From the NCBI GenBank assembly GCA_009782615.1, contig WRIS01000001.1, positions 372,001 to 436,000 on the forward strand: DNA of 64,000 bases, written 5' to 3'. Source of the stretch: Eggerthellaceae bacterium. GTDB lineage: Bacteria; Actinomycetota; Coriobacteriia; Coriobacteriales; Eggerthellaceae. The notes beneath the pieces were generated by a model. The model saw nothing but the letters and a program-made list of their open reading frames with translations. It was not told the DNA's origin and searched no databases. Position numbers and translations under genes: made by a program. This document shows, piece by piece, positions 60,970 to 64,000 of the stretch; within the stretch, counting starts at the first letter, position 1, and each line of letters begins with the position of its first letter.

Positions 60970-63684
60970 TCACTCAAGAAAATCTGGTGAAATTTGTGCT
61001 GCAGCCGCACGATTGTGCACTTCAAGCTTCTTGTATATATTCTTCACGTGGGTTTTTACCGTATTAAAGGAAATGTGAAGACTATCGGCAATTTCTTGTT
61101 TGTTCAACCCCTGTTCGAGAAGTTTCAAAATCTCAACTTCACGTTTGGACAGGCTTGCTGTTACCCTTTTCGTCTGGCTTCCCTTATCTGCCCGCTGTAA
61201 TTTTCGAATGCTGAGCAAGTCCCTACAAAGGGTGCGCCTTTTAACCGAAAGCGCCGCTTTCCCTCCCCGCTCATAAAGTATCCGATATAACAACTCTTCG
61301 ATTGCTGGTGTTCCCAGCATAAAGGGAAGCACGTAATCGCCCCGATCAGCCGCATCAAGCGCAAGCGTAAGCTCAATCACCGCTACATCAATCTTCCCCA
61401 AATCATACAAGCAGGCTGCGCGTACAACCATGACTTCTTGAGATATGCCATAATAGCCCGCTTTTTGGGCATTGTAAGAAACAAGAGCAAGAGCTTTGAG
61501 CGCTTCCTCGTTTCGAAACTGCATATAAAGAATTGATGCGCGAATAAGTTCTGCTTGCATTTTGTAGTAGCTGTTGTTGGGGGAAAGATGCCTGTCCAGC
61601 TTTGCAAGAGCCGCTTGAGCCGTAGCTGGGTCACCATTTGAAAGCGCTATTTTTGCATGACAGATAAAAGTTTCCCAAGCAGAGTAGCGAGGAGCAATAT
61701 CCGAATATGAAGAAAGTGCCAATTCCGAAGCAGCGGCAATGGTGTTATAAGCCTTAAACGAATTTCCTTGCACTTTGTACAGATAGGCAAAAGCGATTTG
61801 TAGCTCAAGATGACAGAAAAGATTCTTAGATTTGAGCAACAGCGATTGCGCTTGCTTAAGGTATTCAGTCGCATCTTCAAGATTCCCACGAAACACGTTT
61901 AGCCTACCCAAGCCAACGTAGAGAAGTCCCACCGAATACAATTCGAATTTCTTGTCTCCCCCTAAAGAGGGCAAGGCTTTTTTCCATGTTTCCAGAGCAA
62001 GATCGAGCTGACCTTGCTGGAAATAGAGCTTTCCTATCTCATAAGAACAGAACTGCTCCAGTTGATTGCCTCCAAAAGCAACGCTCACTGCTTTGGCGCG
62101 ATTGTAAGAGCGCATGGACTCATCAATATCGCCCACACTAGCCAGCGCTTCCCCTAAAAGACAAAGAAGGGTTACCCTGAACCAAACGCTCCCTCCGTGA
62201 AAATCGCTCAGTGCGTTTTGGGACAACTCTATCGCGTGATAATAGTCTCCATCCATGTTGGCGTTGCCCGCTTCTATGGCGGAAAGTATTTCTTCAAGGT
62301 GTGCTGGGAGCACCGAAGAGCTGTCCTCGCTTTGCAAATCGGTAAGGCTTTGGCGCACCTTCGTTAAATAAAGGTTGCTTTCCCGAGGCCGACTCGCCAC
62401 AAAATTGCTCCATGCATTCAACAGCAGAAAAGGCGTACTTTCACTGAAGCGTTCTTCGGAAAGGGAACTGAGCCAGCCACGCTGCCGCGATTCATCAAGA
62501 ACAAAGAATTGACCTTCTATCTTATCGAAGACTTCAAACATAGAACGCTCAAACAACCTGATTACCCGATCATCATCCTCGGCGGCAAGAGCGTATTCGA
62601 TAGCATCGTCAAGAAATCCTTTTCGCTCAAACCATTCGCTTGCACGCGTATAAAGCAGCGGTATTTCTTCAGGCGTAACTAAATTCAAATGCTGTCGCAA
62701 GACCTTTGCAAAAAGCGGATGGTAGCAAAAGTATTCGCCTCGCTCATCAAGTGGCGTAATAAAAAGACCCGCTCGCACGAGTACATCCAAAACATGCTCG
62801 TGCTCTTTGCAGCCCGTTACCTCAACGCAAAGTTCTTCCGTTAGACGGTTCAGTATTGACGTTTTTAAGAGAAAATCTCTGATATGCTGCTCTTGTTGGC
62901 TGAACACTTCTTCAATAAGATAATCCTTAATATAGCGATTCGTGAGCACGGGGGTAAGCGGAGCAGAAGGCGTGTCGCCCAAGCTTTGCAAAGCGCCTGA
63001 TGCCAACTGAAGCCCCCCTATCCAGCCACACGTTAACTCGTAAAGACTATGAATATCCTCATCAGAAGCATTAATTCCCTTTATCTCACGTAAGAATTTA
63101 GTGGTTGTGTAAAGGTCGAGAAACAGATGCTCGGAGCGAATCTCAACAAGCTGGTTTTGCCCGCGCAGACGCGATAGGGGCAAGGGTGGAATAAGGCGGC
63201 TTGCAATCGCTATATGCATGTTATCAGGCATGTGCTCTATCCAAAACATGAGGTCGTCATGAATTGTAGGCGAAGTAATTTCTTGATAGTTATCCAAAAC
63301 AAGATATATCTCAAAAGGAGCGCCCGCTATTCGGTCAAGCGCTTCAATAAGCCAGCTTTTATCAGTTCCCCTGTCTTTTGATTCGGGATATCCTTCAGTG
63401 TTCAACCCCAATTCAAGTTTTTCCAATGCGCTAAAAAGCGAATCCCAAAACTGTGAGTAATTGTTGTCGCGTGAGTCCAGCGAAAGCCATATCGCATGGT
63501 GCCCAAAGCTGACCGCAGCATGGAAAAAGTGATTCAAACAGGTAGTTTTCCCTGACCCAGCAACTGACACCACAAGCGTAAGCTTGCGGTTCAAGCCTTC
63601 GCGCAAGCGTTCCTGAAGGTTGTTCCACGGCACGATACGCGATGGAATAGCAGGCGGAATAGTTTTGCTTTCCAGGTAGTTCAC
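60970..63684 (-). CDS. MalT-like LuxR-family regulator (STAND ATPase, TPR, HTH)
   Basis: 904 residues, GTG start after GGAGG. Walker A VSVAGSGKTT at residues 39-48, Walker B-like YLVLDNYQEI, a long middle region of TPR-like helices (GLGRLNVFRGNLEDATEYL and others) and a C-terminal LuxR helix-turn-helix (SLSKREVEILKLLEQGLNKQ, then SFNTVKTHVKNIYKKLEVHN). Signal-activated transcription activator of the LAL/MalT class. Faces the fixC-fixX and oleBC genes and is their likely regulator. Confidence 0.92.
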   Translation of the reverse strand: MNYLESKTIPPAIPSRIVPWNNLQERLREGLNRKLTLVVSVAGSGKTTCLNHFFHAAVSFGHHAIWLSLDSRDNNYSQFWDSLFSALEKLELGLNTEGYPESKDRGTDKSWLIEALDRIAGAPFEIYLVLDNYQEITSPTIHDDLMFWIEHMPDNMHIAIASRLIPPLPLSRLRGQNQLVEIRSEHLFLDLYTTTKFLREIKGINASDEDIHSLYELTCGWIGGLQLASGALQSLGDTPSAPLTPVLTNRYIKDYLIEEVFSQQEQHIRDFLLKTSILNRLTEELCVEVTGCKEHEHVLDVLVRAGLFITPLDERGEYFCYHPLFAKVLRQHLNLVTPEEIPLLYTRASEWFERKGFLDDAIEYALAAEDDDRVIRLFERSMFEVFDKIEGQFFVLDESRQRGWLSSLSEERFSESTPFLLLNAWSNFVASRPRESNLYLTKVRQSLTDLQSEDSSSVLPAHLEEILSAIEAGNANMDGDYYHAIELSQNALSDFHGGSVWFRVTLLCLLGEALASVGDIDESMRSYNRAKAVSVAFGGNQLEQFCSYEIGKLYFQQGQLDLALETWKKALPSLGGDKKFELYSVGLLYVGLGRLNVFRGNLEDATEYLKQAQSLLLKSKNLFCHLELQIAFAYLYKVQGNSFKAYNTIAAASELALSSYSDIAPRYSAWETFICHAKIALSNGDPATAQAALAKLDRHLSPNNSYYKMQAELIRASILYMQFRNEEALKALALVSYNAQKAGYYGISQEVMVVRAACLYDLGKIDVAVIELTLALDAADRGDYVLPFMLGTPAIEELLYRILYERGGKAALSVKRRTLCRDLLSIRKLQRADKGSQTKRVTASLSKREVEILKLLEQGLNKQEIADSLHISFNTVKTHVKNIYKKLEVHNRAAAAQISPDFLE

Positions 63685-63759
63685 AATCCTCCAATTGCAA
63701 CATACTTCTCACTCGTGCTCATCAACGCCACGAGTCCTCAAGTCAAAACAAGCCATTAC

Positions 63760-63813
63760 CCGTGATAGCTCCGAAAACAGCTTCAACAACAAAGCGCATC
63801 AGTGCTATCACGG
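63760..63813. promoter_or_regulatory. Ten-base perfect inverted repeat upstream of the MalT-like gene
   Basis: CCGTGATAGC (63760-63769) and GCTATCACGG (63804-63813), 34 bases apart, in the spacer between the partial gene at the right end and the LuxR gene. No T run worth calling a terminator, so an operator or a bent hairpin is more likely. Confidence 0.5.
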
Positions 63814-63868
63814 TTTAAAACAAATTTTCTTGGCAACTATAAGTCTCTTAGTTCCCGAAACGAAAGCC

Positions 63869-64000
63869 CTAGCCCAAAGAGCTGAGTGCTTGTTCTATCG
63901 CTTCTAGTTTCTCTGGAGTAACTTTTGCTGGTTGAATTTTCGCAAGCTTCTTAAAGGTCATTCCCCCCACAAGTTTCATCTGGGGATTCGTAGCAAAACC
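63869..64000 (-). CDS. Partial CDS, C-terminal 43 residues, unrecognised
   Basis: Minus-strand frame open from the window edge to a stop at 63869. Reads FATNPQMKLVGGMTFKKLAK, then IQPAKVTPEKLEAIEQALSS and LG. Codon use is like the neighbours. Too short for a family call. Confidence 0.55.
   Translation of the reverse strand, partial: GFATNPQMKLVGGMTFKKLAKIQPAKVTPEKLEAIEQALSSLG

Overview
The window looks like a chromosomal segment of an anaerobic member of the class Coriobacteriia, most likely Eggerthellaceae-like. This is inferred from gene content only: a LuxR regulator with a 12-helix membrane sensor domain, a second large MalT-like LuxR regulator, CaiA/B/C and FixABC-type flavin electron-transfer genes, a cytosolic four-subunit NiFe hydrogenase, an L21 protein with a long Ala/Lys/Pro tail, and actinobacterial-style gene order. 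Base composition is intermediate. Almost all genes lie on the minus strand. The plus strand carries only an antitoxin with a toxin stub, the 12-TM LuxR protein, rlmD, a P1-family peptidase and one lipoprotein.

Layout. Positions 1-2507 hold fixA-fixB-fixC (electron-transfer flavoprotein and its partner flavoprotein, fixC cut by the window edge). 2793-3235 is a lipoprotein gene with an apparent frameshift in its signal peptide. 3342-11047 is a reductive, carnitine-type CoA operon: MFS transporter, caiA, caiB, caiC, MaoC-like hydratase, second MFS transporter. A nearly identical 39-bp element lies upstream of both fixA and this operon, so EtfAB/FixC probably deliver electrons to the CaiA reductase under shared control. 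11281-14601 holds an orphan RelB antitoxin, a small lipoprotein/zinc-ribbon group behind a promoter with ten G in its 17-bp spacer, and the LuxR-MFS regulator. 14634-16125 is a bactofilin plus YhbD-like regulator pair. 16126-16787 is gene-free and carries a perfect parS site plus several repeat elements. Then come a PAP2 phosphatase, leuA, serA, serC, a radical-SAM pair, a DUF697 protein, and the cell-shape operon mreB-mreC-mreD-mrdA-rodA.

From 32006 to 36046 is hydBGDA, a group 3 NAD(P)-linked NiFe hydrogenase whose large subunit ends exactly at the last metal-binding motif. Then ndk, a TPR membrane protein, a cyclophilin, tRNA-Arg(CCG), rlmD and the peptidase. 41373-43367 is a small accessory patch with three copies of a GGACAGGGGACGGTAC-type palindromic repeat, a pstS remnant, a mazF/relB-type toxin-antitoxin pair, a highly structured non-coding element and a lipoprotein. 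43387-50149 is a housekeeping block (rsfS, yqeK, nadD, proA, proB, obgE, rpmA, rplU), followed by polA and metNIQ.

The right end (55750-64000) contains an oleB-oleC pair (beta-lactone decarboxylase and synthetase of olefin biosynthesis) without oleA or oleD, a fixX-fixC pair, an unrecognised 179-residue protein and a MalT-like LuxR regulator. Short tandem repeats occur in many intergenic spacers across the whole window; a few touch promoter elements.
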